64,000 nt of DNA from Desulfosporosinus nitroreducens (GTDB lineage: Bacteria > Bacillota > Desulfitobacteriia > Desulfitobacteriales > Desulfitobacteriaceae), in NCBI RefSeq assembly GCF_023897015.1, contig NZ_JAMHFY010000005.1:221777-285776 (forward strand). The letters are read 5' to 3'. Of the stretch, positions 54,382 through 63,953 are shown in pieces (position 1 is the first letter of the stretch; the number at the start of each line of letters is the position of its first letter). The notes below the pieces were generated by a model that saw only the letters and a program-made list of their open reading frames with translations, searched no databases and was not told the DNA's origin. The position numbers were made by a program, and so were the translations under genes.

Positions 54382-54505
54382 AAAAAAACCGGAAGATATA
54401 TATAATATCTCCCAGGCTTTTATCCTTCCGTGTACACAGTAAACTGTGCGTTTTATCTCGGTCCAGACCAGTTCTTTTTAAAACTGCGGAACCCTATAAA
54501 ACTTC
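54382..54505 (-). promoter_or_regulatory. ykkC-family riboswitch (guanidine-I-like) with terminator
   Basis: On the minus strand the family landmarks occur in order: TATAGGGTTCCGCAG, CTGGTCTGGACCGAGA, AACGCACAG..CTGTGTACACGG, AAGGATAAAAGCC, TGGGAGATA. The last is also the 5' arm of a terminator (GGGAGATAT with ATATCTTCC, seven T, 54416-54382). Ligand binding should favour the aptamer over the terminator and turn the gene on. Guanidine is the likely ligand from the conserved GGATAAAAGCC core; ykkC subtypes for ppGpp or PRPP look similar. Confidence 0.9.
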
Positions 54506-54510
54506 ATTAA

Positions 54511-54539
54511 ATAGTACCATATGTCATCAACTATTTCAA
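54511..54539 (-). promoter_or_regulatory. Promoter of the riboswitch-controlled gene
   Basis: TTGAAA (54539-54534), exactly 17 bases, TACTAT (54516-54511). Transcription would start near 54504, right at the riboswitch. Confidence 0.65.
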
Positions 54540-54540
54540 G

Positions 54541-54630
54541 ATTACGTCGATTGGTCTTTGTTTCTAACCGCGCCTGAGCAGACACTATCATAAAGGACCA
54601 ATCACCATTTTTTGCTATTATGACACACAT
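54541..54630. repeat. Dispersed ppdK-tail-like repeat, copy e
   Basis: CGATTGGTCTTTGTTTCT, then CCGCGCCTGAGCAGACACTA and TCATAAAGGACCAATCA, ending CTATTATGACACAC. GATTGGTC at the left and GACCAATC at the right make inverted ends. It abuts the riboswitch promoter. Confidence 0.6.
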
Positions 54631-54659
54631 CTTGCAACCATTTATTTTAACGGGACAAA

Positions 54660-54697
54660 AACGAGGCTGTAAGCAAATAATCGCTTCCAGCCTCGTT
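54660..54697 (-). terminator. Terminator of ileS
   Basis: AACGAGGCTG pairs with CAGCCTCGTT, followed on the minus strand by TTTG. Confidence 0.85.
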
Positions 54698-54741
54698 CTT
54701 TCTACTACAATTTAGGTCCCCTGCCTAACTCTGGAACACTC

Positions 54742-57700
54742 CTACAATTTCTCCAGCTTCAAGCCTGTCTCATGACCGTTAAGATTCTGCTTTTCCAAGC
54801 TAGCATCCTTTATTCTCTTAATATAGTTTGCTAGAGTCTCTTGTTTTATATAGTCTTCATATAATTTGACAGCCTCAGCTATTTCCTCATCGCCATCATA
54901 GTATATTTCGATTCTATCCATCATTTCATAGTCATTAGATTTTCTCATTTGCTGTACCTTGGAGACAAACTCTCGCGCATACCCTTCATCGATCAACTCT
55001 TTGGTAAGCGTTGTATCCAGGATTACGAATAAATTGTCCTCCACGGTCATTGTAAAGCCTTCTTTAGCCGCGATCGTAGTGATGACATAGTCCTTAACTA
55101 AGTCTACGCGTTCGCCCTCTACCTCAATCGAAATCGTTTCACCAGCTTCTAATCTAGGCACAACAGAAGAGGCATCAAGGGCTGCCAGTACTTTGCCTAG
55201 TGATTTTACTTTAGGTCCAAAAATCGACCCTGCTACTTTGAAATTAGGCTTTAAGCTAAAGTTCATATACTCGCTTAAATCCTTGGCAAACATGACCTCC
55301 TTAACATTAAGCTCCTCCTTGATTAAGGGAAGCATGTAGTCAATCAGTTGTTCATATTTACCGTCAATTAAGATCTGTTGGACAGGTTGTCGCACCTTGA
55401 TTCTGACCTGTTCCCTAGCCGCTCTGCCTAAGCCCACTAGATTTCTCACCAGATCCATTCTAGTTTCCAACTCGCCATCAATCAGGCTCAAATCGGCGAC
55501 AGGGTAATCCGCTAGGTGGACAGATAGTTCATCGGTCAAGCTTCGATAGAGTTCTTCAGAAATATAGGGCGCAAAGGGAGCCACCAGCTTGGATAATCCC
55601 ACGAGTATTTCATAAGTCGTATTGTTGACGGCTTTCTTATCATTCGTAAGCTCTGAGCCCCAGAAGCGTCTGCGCGAGCGTCTTATATACCAGTTCGAAA
55701 AATCCTCATTGACAAACACAGTTATTTTTCTTACTGCTTTGGTCAAATCAAAGACCTTCATATCTGACTCGACGCCTTTTAGAAGGCTGTTATACTTTGA
55801 TAGTACCCATTGATCAAGCTCGGGTCGATCCTTGTAATCAATAAAGAAGTCCCGTGGGTCAAGCTTATCCGTTTCGGCATACAAGGAAAAGAAAGCATAC
55901 ACATTTCTCATCGTACTGAAAAATTTACTCTGTACTTCCTTGATCCCTTCGATATCAAATTTCGTTGGACTCCAAGCCGGAGAAACATGAAGTAAATACC
56001 ATCTTAAAGCATCCGCTCCATATTGATCAAACAATTCAAACGGATTGACCGTGTTTCCTTTGGACTTAGACATCTTATGCCCATCCTTATCGAGAACCAA
56101 ATCGTTCACTAAGACTCGTTTATAAGGTGCAACTCCCTTGATGAAGGTTGAGATCACAAGTAGAGAATAGAACCAGCCTCTCGTCTGATCAATACCCTCA
56201 CAGATAAAATCGGCGGGAAAGAGCTGATCAAAGTTCTCGCTATTTTCAAACGGATAGTGATGCTGAGCAAGCGGCATGGAACCACTGTCAAACCAGCAAT
56301 CAATGACATCTTTCACCCTAGTCATTGTCCCGCTACATTTTGAGCATTTAATGTGAATATCATCCACAAACGGCCGGTGCAATTCAATCGTTGTTTCCTC
56401 CAGCGTTTCCACCGCGTTTTCTACCAGCTCTTGTCGAGAGCCAATCGATGTGATGTTTCCGCAATCGCATCTCCAGATGTTAAGCGGTGTTCCCCAGTAT
56501 CGAGTTCTAGACAAGGCCCAGTCATTGGCATTTTCCAGCCAGTTGCCAAACCTTTTTTCTCCGACAAAATCGGGATACCACTCAACGCTTTTGTTATTCT
56601 CAACCAATTGATCTCTAAATTTTGTGACTTCGATATACCAGCTTGGTTTAGCATAATAAAGGAGTGGGGTCTGACATCTCCAACAGTGAGGATAGTTATG
56701 CTCCATTTTTTCTTTCTTAAATAATTTTCCTTCCCCGTGCAACCATTTGATAATATCGAGATCCGCATCCATGACAAAGCTGCCTTTCCATGGAGTGGTT
56801 ACAAATTTTCCTGTTTCATCAACAGGCTGAAGCACTGGCAGATTATACTTCTTGCCAATGTTGTAATCGTCCTCCCCAAAGGCTGGGGCAGTATGAACAA
56901 TTCCCGTGCCATCCTCTGTCGTTACATAATCGCCGACCGTAACAAAGAAGGCCTTCTTATCCGCTTTTACAAACGGCATTAACTGCTCATATTCTATGAA
57001 CTCAAGATCTTTTCCCATGATTTCTTCCAGAACTTCAAACTCTTCTCCCAATACTTTATGGGACAAAGTCTTGGAAACATAATAAATCTCCTCATTTTGC
57101 CTCACTCTCAGATAGATTTCTTGAGGATTGACAGTCAGTGCCACGTTCGAAGGAAGCGTCCAGGGCGTCGTCGTCCAGACCAGAAAGAACTCTTCAACCT
57201 CTTTTCGCTTAAACTTTACGAAGACGGTGTTAGTCTTTATTAACTTATAGCCCTGGGCTACTTCATGGGAGGCCAGCCCAGTTCCACAGCGTGAGCAATA
57301 GGGTAGAATTTTGTGTCCTTCATAGATCAAACCCTTTTTGAAAAACTGATCTAGGATCCACCAGACGCTTTCAATATAATTATTATCAAGCGTTACGTAC
57401 GGATGGTCTAAATCAATTGAATATCCCATTCGCTTGGTCATATCTCGCCATTGCTTCTCATAGCTGAACACTGATTCCCGACATTTCTGATTGAACTCCG
57501 CAATTCCATAGGCTTCAATTTCATGCTTGTTAGTAAGTTTAAGTTGTTTCTCTACTTCGATTTCCACAGGAAGACCATGAGTATCCCATCCAGCCTTACG
57601 CTTGACTTGATAGCCCTGCATGGTTTTGTATCGGCAAACTGAATCCTTTAGAGTTCTGGCTATAACGTGGTGTATGCCTGGTTTGCCGTTGGCGGTTGGA

Positions 57701-57843
57701 GGTCCTTCATAGAACACGAAAGGTGTTTTACCCTCTCTGGTTTCGATACTTTTATCCAGGATCTTATGATCATTCCAGTAATCTGCTATTTCACTTTCCT
57801 TTTTCGCTACCGGCAGATCCGTTAGCGGTTTGAAGTTAGACAT
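54742..57843 (-). CDS. ileS: Isoleucyl-tRNA synthetase
   Basis: 1033 residues from MSNFKPLTDLPVAKK, after AAAGGAAG; the frame to 57879 is not needed. The class I signatures are NGKPGIHHVIA (HIGH-like) and DGHKMSKSKGN. It has the editing domain and the long C-terminal tail. The length and core (SRTRYWGTPLNIWRC) are those of the eukaryote-like IleRS found in part of the Firmicutes, a type often less sensitive to mupirocin. It is controlled by a T-box leader. Confidence 0.97.
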   Translation of the reverse strand: MSNFKPLTDLPVAKKESEIADYWNDHKILDKSIETREGKTPFVFYEGPPTANGKPGIHHVIARTLKDSVCRYKTMQGYQVKRKAGWDTHGLPVEIEVEKQLKLTNKHEIEAYGIAEFNQKCRESVFSYEKQWRDMTKRMGYSIDLDHPYVTLDNNYIESVWWILDQFFKKGLIYEGHKILPYCSRCGTGLASHEVAQGYKLIKTNTVFVKFKRKEVEEFFLVWTTTPWTLPSNVALTVNPQEIYLRVRQNEEIYYVSKTLSHKVLGEEFEVLEEIMGKDLEFIEYEQLMPFVKADKKAFFVTVGDYVTTEDGTGIVHTAPAFGEDDYNIGKKYNLPVLQPVDETGKFVTTPWKGSFVMDADLDIIKWLHGEGKLFKKEKMEHNYPHCWRCQTPLLYYAKPSWYIEVTKFRDQLVENNKSVEWYPDFVGEKRFGNWLENANDWALSRTRYWGTPLNIWRCDCGNITSIGSRQELVENAVETLEETTIELHRPFVDDIHIKCSKCSGTMTRVKDVIDCWFDSGSMPLAQHHYPFENSENFDQLFPADFICEGIDQTRGWFYSLLVISTFIKGVAPYKRVLVNDLVLDKDGHKMSKSKGNTVNPFELFDQYGADALRWYLLHVSPAWSPTKFDIEGIKEVQSKFFSTMRNVYAFFSLYAETDKLDPRDFFIDYKDRPELDQWVLSKYNSLLKGVESDMKVFDLTKAVRKITVFVNEDFSNWYIRRSRRRFWGSELTNDKKAVNNTTYEILVGLSKLVAPFAPYISEELYRSLTDELSVHLADYPVADLSLIDGELETRMDLVRNLVGLGRAAREQVRIKVRQPVQQILIDGKYEQLIDYMLPLIKEELNVKEVMFAKDLSEYMNFSLKPNFKVAGSIFGPKVKSLGKVLAALDASSVVPRLEAGETISIEVEGERVDLVKDYVITTIAAKEGFTMTVEDNLFVILDTTLTKELIDEGYAREFVSKVQQMRKSNDYEMMDRIEIYYDGDEEIAEAVKLYEDYIKQETLANYIKRIKDASLEKQNLNGHETGLKLEKL

Positions 57844-57875
57844 ACTCATCTTCCTTTCGTATTGGGTAAATAACA

Positions 57876-58130
57876 TCAAAAAGCCCCTAAGTCAATGACT
57901 TAGGGACGGATTATCCGCGGTACCACCCTTGTTATTAATGGATAGGTTTAATTAAAAGCAAAACAATATCCATTAATCGCTTAAAACATGTAACGTATGC
58001 CTACGGAACAGCTTAGATTATTTCAGCCGTCCAACTCCAAGGTGATCTTCATAAAAAACCTTCGTCATAATCTTTCACCCGAGGATTATGTCTCTAAAAC
58101 CCAAGTCCTTTATTACTATCCTTTTCACAG
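57876..58130 (-). promoter_or_regulatory. T-box leader of ileS
   Basis: The T-box sequence AAGGGTGGTACCGCGG (57930-57915) is followed by a terminator, GTCCCTAAGTCA / TGACTTAGGGGC with TTTTTG. Upstream are stem I parts and AAGATCACCTTGGAG, with ATC as the likely isoleucine specifier. Uncharged tRNA-Ile should promote read-through. The 5' limit is approximate, and 58131-58335 shows nothing else. Confidence 0.93.
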
Positions 58131-58335
58131 TTGTTATCCATATTTTAACCTATATCCAAACGTTTAAACCCTACTCATCATATTCCAATTTCTCGAACAT
58201 TGTCAAGAGCACTCTAACTTTCTATTTGGTACAGTACACTAGATTTCCTCAACGCATTCGGGACATCACTTTACTTTGATTCTTCTAACAATCGCAGTGA
58301 ACATGTAGACTGGCTCAAAATCTATCAAGCAAAAA

Positions 58336-58376
58336 TAGGGCACTGTCTCTTAAAATCACTAAAAGACAATACCCTA
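58336..58376 (-). terminator. Terminator of ppdK
   Basis: Minus strand: TAGGGTATTGTCTTTTA pairs, with several G-T pairs, with TAAGAGACAGTGCCCTA and is followed by TTTTTG. Similar sequence recurs in the dispersed repeats at 35.0 and 44.8 kb. Confidence 0.8.
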
Positions 58377-58438
58377 CTTGATTTAGTACGCATACCTTCT
58401 AACCCTTGATGTATAAGGCTAAGCAAGCTATGTCTATA

Positions 58439-61087
58439 CTATTTCCCTTGATTCTTTATCGCCGCTTGGGCGGCAGCCAAGCGAGCTATAGGCACTCTAA
58501 ACGGTGAACAGGAGACATAATCCAGTCCAACGATATGGCAGAATTCTACAGAATTAGGTTCTCCACCGTGCTCCCCACAAATACCTAAGCCGAGCTTAGG
58601 GTTTGTGCTTCGCCCAAGATTTACTCCTATGCCAATTAGCTTTCCTACCCCATCCCGATCAAGTACGACAAAGGGATCAGTTTTCATAAGCTTCTTGTCC
58701 AGATAGATGGGCAGGAACTTCCCTTGAGCATCATCACGAGACAGGCCCATTGTCATCTGCGTGAGATCGTTTGTCCCGAAGGAGAAGAAGTCTGCGACTT
58801 TTCCGATCTCATCCGCCAAGAGAGCCGCCCGGGGCACCTCTATCATGGTTCCAACTTTATAGTGGATATGGACGTTTTGCTCGCTCATAACCTCAGCTGC
58901 CGTGTCATCAACCAGCTTACGCATCATAATAAATTCTTCTTTTCCCATAATCAGCGGAATCATGACCTCAGGGTGAATGTCATACCCTTCCTTTAGCAAC
59001 CGTGCGCTGGCTTGGAAAATTGCCCGGGCTTGCATTACCGTGATTTCCGGGAAGGAAACACCCAGACGACAACCTCGATGACCAAGCATCGGGTTAAGTT
59101 CAGATAAGGCCCGAACATTGCGCAGTAGGGACTCCTTGTCATGTAATGATCCCGGATCAGCTTTGCTCATTCTTAGTTTTGTAATGTCCACGACCAACTC
59201 CTCAGAATGGGGAAGGAATTCGTGAAGCGGCGGATCAAGCAAACGAATGGTTACAGGGAAGCCCTGCATAGCCTTTAAAATTCCGTAGAAGTCTTCTTCC
59301 TGCATAGGTAAGAGCTTAGCTAAGGCGTCTTCGCGATCCTCTAGGGTTTGGGCCAGAATCATGTCTTGGACAATGGGAATCCGCTCAGGATCCATAAACA
59401 TATGCTCTGTACGAGTCAACCCAATCCCGACCGCTCCAAAATCTCGAGCGTTAGACGCTTCGGTCGGACTGTCTGCATTCGCCATAACACGCAGTCTAGA
59501 GATTTCATCCGCCCAACCCAAGAACTCTTTAAACCCTTCACTCAGCTCCGGATCGACCATAGAAACTTCTCCCTTAATCACTCTTCCGGTTGCCCCATCA
59601 ATGGACATGATAGTTCCATGAGGGTACTCTACCCCATCAATAACCACTAAACCCTGAGTATAGTCAATCTTTAAGGCGTCACATCCGCAGACAGCAGGTT
59701 TGCCCATATGGCGAGAAACAACCGCTGCATGGCTCGTCATCCCCCCGCGACTGGTCAAAATTCCTTGAGCAGCTAAGATACCGCGAATATCATCAGGCGT
59801 CGTTTCAGTCCGCACCAAAATTACTTTCTCACCAAGATTTCCTAGCCGTTCTGCCTCTTCTGCACTTAGGACAATCCTTCCGGAAGCTGCTCCAGGAGAA
59901 GCAGGGAGCCCTTTTGCCAGCACTTGCAACTTGGCATCCGTATCCATGCGGCGATGCAATAAATGCTCCAATTGGTCCGGTTCGATTCTCATAATCGCTT
60001 CTTCTTTAGTGATCACACCTTCATGGAAAAGTTCCACTGCCACGCGAATGGCGGCTGACGCAGTTCTTTTACCATTACGTGTTTGAAGCATGTACAGTTT
60101 GCCACGCTCAATGGTGAATTCAATATCCTGCATGTCCCGATAATGACCTTCCAAGCGTTTCGAGAAATCCACAAATTGTTGATAGATTTCCTGATTTTCC
60201 TTGGCCAAGGTAGCAATCGGGTTGGGAGTCCGTATCCCAGCCACCACGTCTTCCCCTTGAGCATTCATCAGATATTCCCCATAGAGAGCACTTTCCCCAG
60301 TCGATGGGTTACGTGTAAAAGCCACACCCGTTCCTGAATCCGAGCCCATGTTGCCGAAAACCATGGATTGTACATTAACGGCGGTTCCAATTTCATGGGG
60401 AATACCGTTAATTTTACGATACACATTAGCGCGATCATTATTCCATGAACGGAAAACTGCTAAAACGGCCTCCATTAACTGAGCTCTAGGATCCATGGGG
60501 AATGGTTTGCCGGTTTTACGTTCGATCTTTTTCTTATACTCAATGACCATCCATTTAAGGCTCTCTGCTGAGAGCTCGGAGTCATAGCGAACCCCTTGTT
60601 TCTCTTTCGCACTTTCCAAGATCTGTTCAAAATTATAATGTTCTACTTCTAAGACGACATCCCCAAACATTTGGATAAATCGGCGATAACAGTCCCAAGC
60701 GAAACGTTCGTTTTGCGTGTTTGCGGCTAAAGCTTCTACAGTGTCATCATTAAGTCCTAAATTGAGAACGGTATCCATCATGCCTGGCATTGAGAATTTC
60801 GCCCCGGACCTTACAGAAACAAGGAGCGGGTTTTTCTTGTCTCCAAAGAGTTTGCCGGAAGCCGCCTCAACCTCTGCCAAAGCCGGCCACACTTGCTCCC
60901 AAATCCCTTCAGGGAAAATCTCGCCATTGCTGTAATATTCATTGCAGGCTTCCGTGGTAATTGTAAACCCTGGGGGTACCGGTAAACCGATTTGGGTCAT
61001 CTCCGCTAAATTAGCCCCTTTTCCTCCCAACAAATCGCGCATAGAGGCTTTACCTTCTTGAAATAAGTATACATACTTCTTATCCAT
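58439..61087 (-). CDS. ppdK: Pyruvate, phosphate dikinase
   Basis: 882 residues. N-terminal ATP-grasp domain ([20 protein letters not shown] at about 21-40), central phosphohistidine domain with [21 protein letters not shown]-terminal PEP/pyruvate barrel with [18 protein letters not shown] and [10 protein letters not shown]. It interconverts pyruvate and PEP. The gene overlaps ppsR by eight bases. The last codons, [12 protein letters not shown], reappear in dispersed fragments. Confidence 0.97.
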   Translation of the reverse strand: MDKKYVYLFQEGKASMRDLLGGKGANLAEMTQIGLPVPPGFTITTEACNEYYSNGEIFPEGIWEQVWPALAEVEAASGKLFGDKKNPLLVSVRSGAKFSMPGMMDTVLNLGLNDDTVEALAANTQNERFAWDCYRRFIQMFGDVVLEVEHYNFEQILESAKEKQGVRYDSELSAESLKWMVIEYKKKIERKTGKPFPMDPRAQLMEAVLAVFRSWNNDRANVYRKINGIPHEIGTAVNVQSMVFGNMGSDSGTGVAFTRNPSTGESALYGEYLMNAQGEDVVAGIRTPNPIATLAKENQEIYQQFVDFSKRLEGHYRDMQDIEFTIERGKLYMLQTRNGKRTASAAIRVAVELFHEGVITKEEAIMRIEPDQLEHLLHRRMDTDAKLQVLAKGLPASPGAASGRIVLSAEEAERLGNLGEKVILVRTETTPDDIRGILAAQGILTSRGGMTSHAAVVSRHMGKPAVCGCDALKIDYTQGLVVIDGVEYPHGTIMSIDGATGRVIKGEVSMVDPELSEGFKEFLGWADEISRLRVMANADSPTEASNARDFGAVGIGLTRTEHMFMDPERIPIVQDMILAQTLEDREDALAKLLPMQEEDFYGILKAMQGFPVTIRLLDPPLHEFLPHSEELVVDITKLRMSKADPGSLHDKESLLRNVRALSELNPMLGHRGCRLGVSFPEITVMQARAIFQASARLLKEGYDIHPEVMIPLIMGKEEFIMMRKLVDDTAAEVMSEQNVHIHYKVGTMIEVPRAALLADEIGKVADFFSFGTNDLTQMTMGLSRDDAQGKFLPIYLDKKLMKTDPFVVLDRDGVGKLIGIGVNLGRSTNPKLGLGICGEHGGEPNSVEFCHIVGLDYVSCSPFRVPIARLAAAQAAIKNQGK

Positions 61088-61901
61088 TTCTGTCCCCCTT
61101 AAATAATATTTCTAATACAATGCTCGCGGTTTCTTCAACTGCTTTGCCAGTAGCGTCAATAATTGGGCAACCGATACGTTTCATGATACCTCGGGCATAT
61201 TCCAACTCTCTCATAATGCGATCTAGGTTGGCATAATCCGCTGTCGCGCCTAAACCAAGAGTTTTTAAGCGCTCAGTACGAATTTGGTTGAGCAATTCAG
61301 GCCTTAACGTTAAACCAATTACTTTCCGCGGTGAAATACTAAAAAGTTCCTCTGGGGGATCAACTTCTGGAACCAAAGGAATATTCGCAGCTTTGAGTCC
61401 TTTATGTGCTAAATACATACTAAGTGGCGTTTTCGACGTTCGAGAGACGCCGATAAGGACTACGTCTGCAAAAAGAACCCCGCGAGGATCTTTACCGTCA
61501 TCGTATTTGACAGCGAATTCAATCGCTTCTACTTTCCGAAAATACTGTTCATCCAGACGATGGATAATGTTCGGCGTATGAGTTGGATCCATACCAGTTT
61601 GACTGGACAAGGCGCCAATAAGCGGACCTAGTATATCAACTGTTTTGAGCCCCTTTTCTAAAGCCTTACTCTCCAAATACTCTCGCAGATCTTTGAGTAC
61701 AAGGGTATAAACTAAAATGGCTTGTTCAGCCGCAGCTTCTTCCATAATATCTTCCAAATGGGTTTGATCCCTTACATAGGGAACCCTGCGAATTCGAGTC
61801 TTTACACCAATGAATTGTGCCGCTGCCGCCCGACTTACAAACTCAGCCGTCTCACCTAGGGCATCTGAAATGACATAAATAACAGACGTTTGGGTCGTCA
61901 C
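61080..61901 (-). CDS. ppsR: PPDK regulatory protein (kinase/pyrophosphorylase)
   Basis: 273 residues of DUF299. The P-loop-like motif is [15 protein letters not shown] (about 151-165), with [20 protein letters not shown] at the N-terminus. These bifunctional enzymes phosphorylate and dephosphorylate a threonine beside the catalytic histidine of PPDK. It lies between ccpN and ppdK. A decayed second copy is at 63157-63690. Confidence 0.96.
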   Translation of the reverse strand: MTTQTSVIYVISDALGETAEFVSRAAAAQFIGVKTRIRRVPYVRDQTHLEDIMEEAAAEQAILVYTLVLKDLREYLESKALEKGLKTVDILGPLIGALSSQTGMDPTHTPNIIHRLDEQYFRKVEAIEFAVKYDDGKDPRGVLFADVVLIGVSRTSKTPLSMYLAHKGLKAANIPLVPEVDPPEELFSISPRKVIGLTLRPELLNQIRTERLKTLGLGATADYANLDRIMRELEYARGIMKRIGCPIIDATGKAVEETASIVLEILFKGDRNG

Positions 61902-62103
61902 ATTTTCACCTCCGAATTATTCGAAGTCCCACAGACTTCCGATTTTTAACCTTATGCCCCTGATCTCCGCATTAAAACTAACCTAACAGTCCTGATTACC
62001 GGCTTCAATCTCGTGTAACCGCTCTCGAACTACGAAATATAAACTACAGATCCGACCTCTGGATTGGCCTCTGCCCTCTGACTTCCGGATTGCGACCTCT
62101 GGA
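61902..62103. repeat. Short direct repeats in the ccpN-ppsR gap
   Basis: CGACCTCTGGATT occurs twice (about 62049 and 62092), with CTCTGACTTCCGGATT between. Similar CCTCTGACTTCTGG is seen near 24157. An open frame across it is chance. Confidence 0.4.
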
Positions 62104-62742
62104 TTACCTCGTTTCCGCAATCTCCACAAAGAGCTTTGTGACATTTGTCTTTGTAAACCGGCCCACGACCTCATAACACTCATTCCCGCTCTCATCTACA
62201 TACCCTTCTACTACCGGCAAACTGTCAACCTGATGTTGAACTAATTTTTTAGCTGCGCTCAAGACGGGTTCGTCTAAGGTTGTCATGTAGATGTTTGGCA
62301 TTCGTGTCATAATAACACCGACCGGAACCTGTTGAAGGTCGATTTTTCCTAAAGAGGCTTTCATAATATCTTTTCTGGAGATCATTCCCAAAAGGACTCT
62401 GTCTGCCCCAACAACCGTCAGACTTCCGACGTTTTGCGTGAACATCGCAACCGTTGCTTCGTAGATACTCGCATCTTCCAGTACAGTGACAGGCATAGAC
62501 TTAAATGCGCAGACTCGGAGTTGGAGCATGCGTTCCATAATTGGGGAAGGTCCGAGATCTTCACGATAAGAATACCCGACGCGTGGCCTAGCCACTAGGA
62601 CCCCTGACATAGTCAAAACAGTTAAATCCGGGCGCAAAGTAGCTCGCGTCAAATTAAGCATTGCTGCAATCTTCTCGCCCGTGATAGATCCCGAATCTTT
62701 CACGATCTCCACTATTCGCTGTTGCCGTTCCGTCCATTCCAA
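62104..62742 (-). CDS. ccpN: CcpN-type HTH/CBS transcriptional regulator
   Basis: 212 residues. An N-terminal winged helix (RQQRIVEIVKDSGSITGEKI, MLNLTRATLRPDLTVLTMSG) is followed by two CBS domains (about 75-140 and 145-205). B. subtilis CcpN has the same length and layout, represses gluconeogenic genes, and is paired with yqfL, the ppsR homologue. The same pairing here, plus ppdK, supports the name. CBS domains probably bind adenine nucleotides. Confidence 0.9.
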   Translation of the reverse strand: MEWTERQQRIVEIVKDSGSITGEKIAAMLNLTRATLRPDLTVLTMSGVLVARPRVGYSYREDLGPSPIMERMLQLRVCAFKSMPVTVLEDASIYEATVAMFTQNVGSLTVVGADRVLLGMISRKDIMKASLGKIDLQQVPVGVIMTRMPNIYMTTLDEPVLSAAKKLVQHQVDSLPVVEGYVDESGNECYEVVGRFTKTNVTKLFVEIAETR

Positions 62743-63005
62743 CCAATTTCACCTCTTATGTTATTGCTCTACCTCAATGTGACATACTAATAAAGTTTAA
62801 TTCGATCGATTATATCATATAATATTATTAATTGACTAGATGGTGAACATATAATAATTAATTTGATTAAATTCAAGCCTCAAGTATTGCTTTACATCCC
62901 ATATGAAAGCAAAAACAACTCAAATTATTTCGTTCTCGAATTTTTCAGAAGAAGAATAACGGTTTGAAAAATTCCCTTTTCCCTGGTATTTCTAAAGATT
63001 CCTTT
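62743..63005. other. AT-rich gap upstream of ccpN
   Basis: No gene, clear operator or RNA is recognised. The sequence is very AT-rich and presumably holds the ccpN promoter. Confidence 0.4.
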
Positions 63006-63113
63006 CTACTTAAGAAATCGTCTGTTTCTACTAACGCTAACGTAGTTTAAGACCGAAGTTATACAGGCAAGAATAGCTGCCAGCAAAGTAAGACATTGAG
63101 CGAGAAGAATCAT
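63006..63113 (-). CDS. Small single-helix membrane protein, 35 aa
   Basis: ATG nine bases after AAGGAGG opens MILLAQCLTLLAAILACITS, then VLNYVSVSRNRRFLK and stop. A hydrophobic helix followed by a basic tail fits a one-pass membrane peptide with its C-terminus inside. Family not recognised. Confidence 0.55.
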   Translation of the reverse strand: MILLAQCLTLLAAILACITSVLNYVSVSRNRRFLK

Positions 63114-63156
63114 AAGTGCCATCCTCCTTATATTTAGCTATCTGTATAGAGAGCGC

Positions 63157-63690
63157 TTTCTTAATACAATGCTCGCGGTTTCTTCAACGGCTTTGCCGGT
63201 AGCGTCAATAATTGGGCAACTGATACGTTTAATGATACTCCGGGCATACTCCAATTCTCGCATAATGTGATCTAGGTTAGCATAACCTGCTGTTGCGCCT
63301 AAACTAGGTTTGAAGCACTTAGTTCGAATTTAGTTGAGCAATTCAGCTCTTAGCGTTGAGCCAATCAATTTTGCGAGGTGAATACTAAAAAGTTTATCCG
63401 GAGGAGCAACTTCTGGAACCAATGGAATATTCGCCGCCTTGAGCCCTTTATGTGCTAAATACATACTAAGCGGTGTTTTCGAGGTTCGAGAGACGCCGAG
63501 AATCTAAATCTGCAAAAGATCCCCCCACGAGGAACTATGCCATCACCGTATTTAACAGCAAATTCAATCGCTTCTACTTTCCGAAAATACCGTTCATCCA
63601 GACGAGAAAGATGTTCGGTGAGTTGGATTCCAAACTTCGTCATCTCTCCGAGTGCATCTGGAATGATATAAAAAGCAGACGTTTGGCTTC
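63157..63690 (-). pseudogene. Decayed second copy of ppsR
   Basis: Nearly collinear with 61105-61900 of the intact gene, for example AATACAATGCTCGCGGTTTC, CGTCAATAATTGGGCAAC and GCTAAATACATACTAAGCGG. It has frameshifts and stops, lacks about 240 bp near the N-terminal end, and no longer encodes an intact P-loop. A 62-codon open piece (63455-63643) still reads [14 protein letters not shown]. Confidence 0.88.
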
Positions 63691-63766
63691 TGGATTGAAA
63701 TTTCTCTGAGCAGCAAATTTTAAAAGTGCTTCATGGGATCCTTTTTTGTTGTTCCTAAAAAAACAA

Positions 63767-63813
63767 GTTGGAGAGTAAAATCTACAAACTACTTTGTGAT
63801 TTTACTCTCCAAC
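63767..63813 (-). terminator. Terminator of a small gene
   Basis: GTTGGAGAGTAAAATC pairs with GATTTTACTCTCCAAC; the minus strand continues TTGTTTTTTT. It overlaps the end of the 63789 gene. Confidence 0.85.
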
Positions 63814-63929
63814 CTATTCTCGAAGGGAAAAGGAGCTGCCTTTTCATCAATGTCCTCGGACATTAATAAACTGGTCCCCATGTCAAGGACATTTTGAAAA
63901 AGGGGCATTATAAAATCAAGATATTTCAT
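63789..63929 (-). CDS. Small hypothetical protein, 46 aa
   Basis: ATG behind AGGAGTGTAT opens MKYLDFIMPLFQNVLDMGTS, then LLMSEDIDEKAAPFPFEN, and ends in RLESKITK. A good ribosome-binding site and a strong terminator at the stop argue for a real gene. It is divergent from the gene at 63954, only 24 bp away. Family not recognised. Confidence 0.5.
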   Translation of the reverse strand: MKYLDFIMPLFQNVLDMGTSLLMSEDIDEKAAPFPFENRLESKITK

Positions 63930-63953
63930 ATACACTCCTGATAAGGAGGAGAT

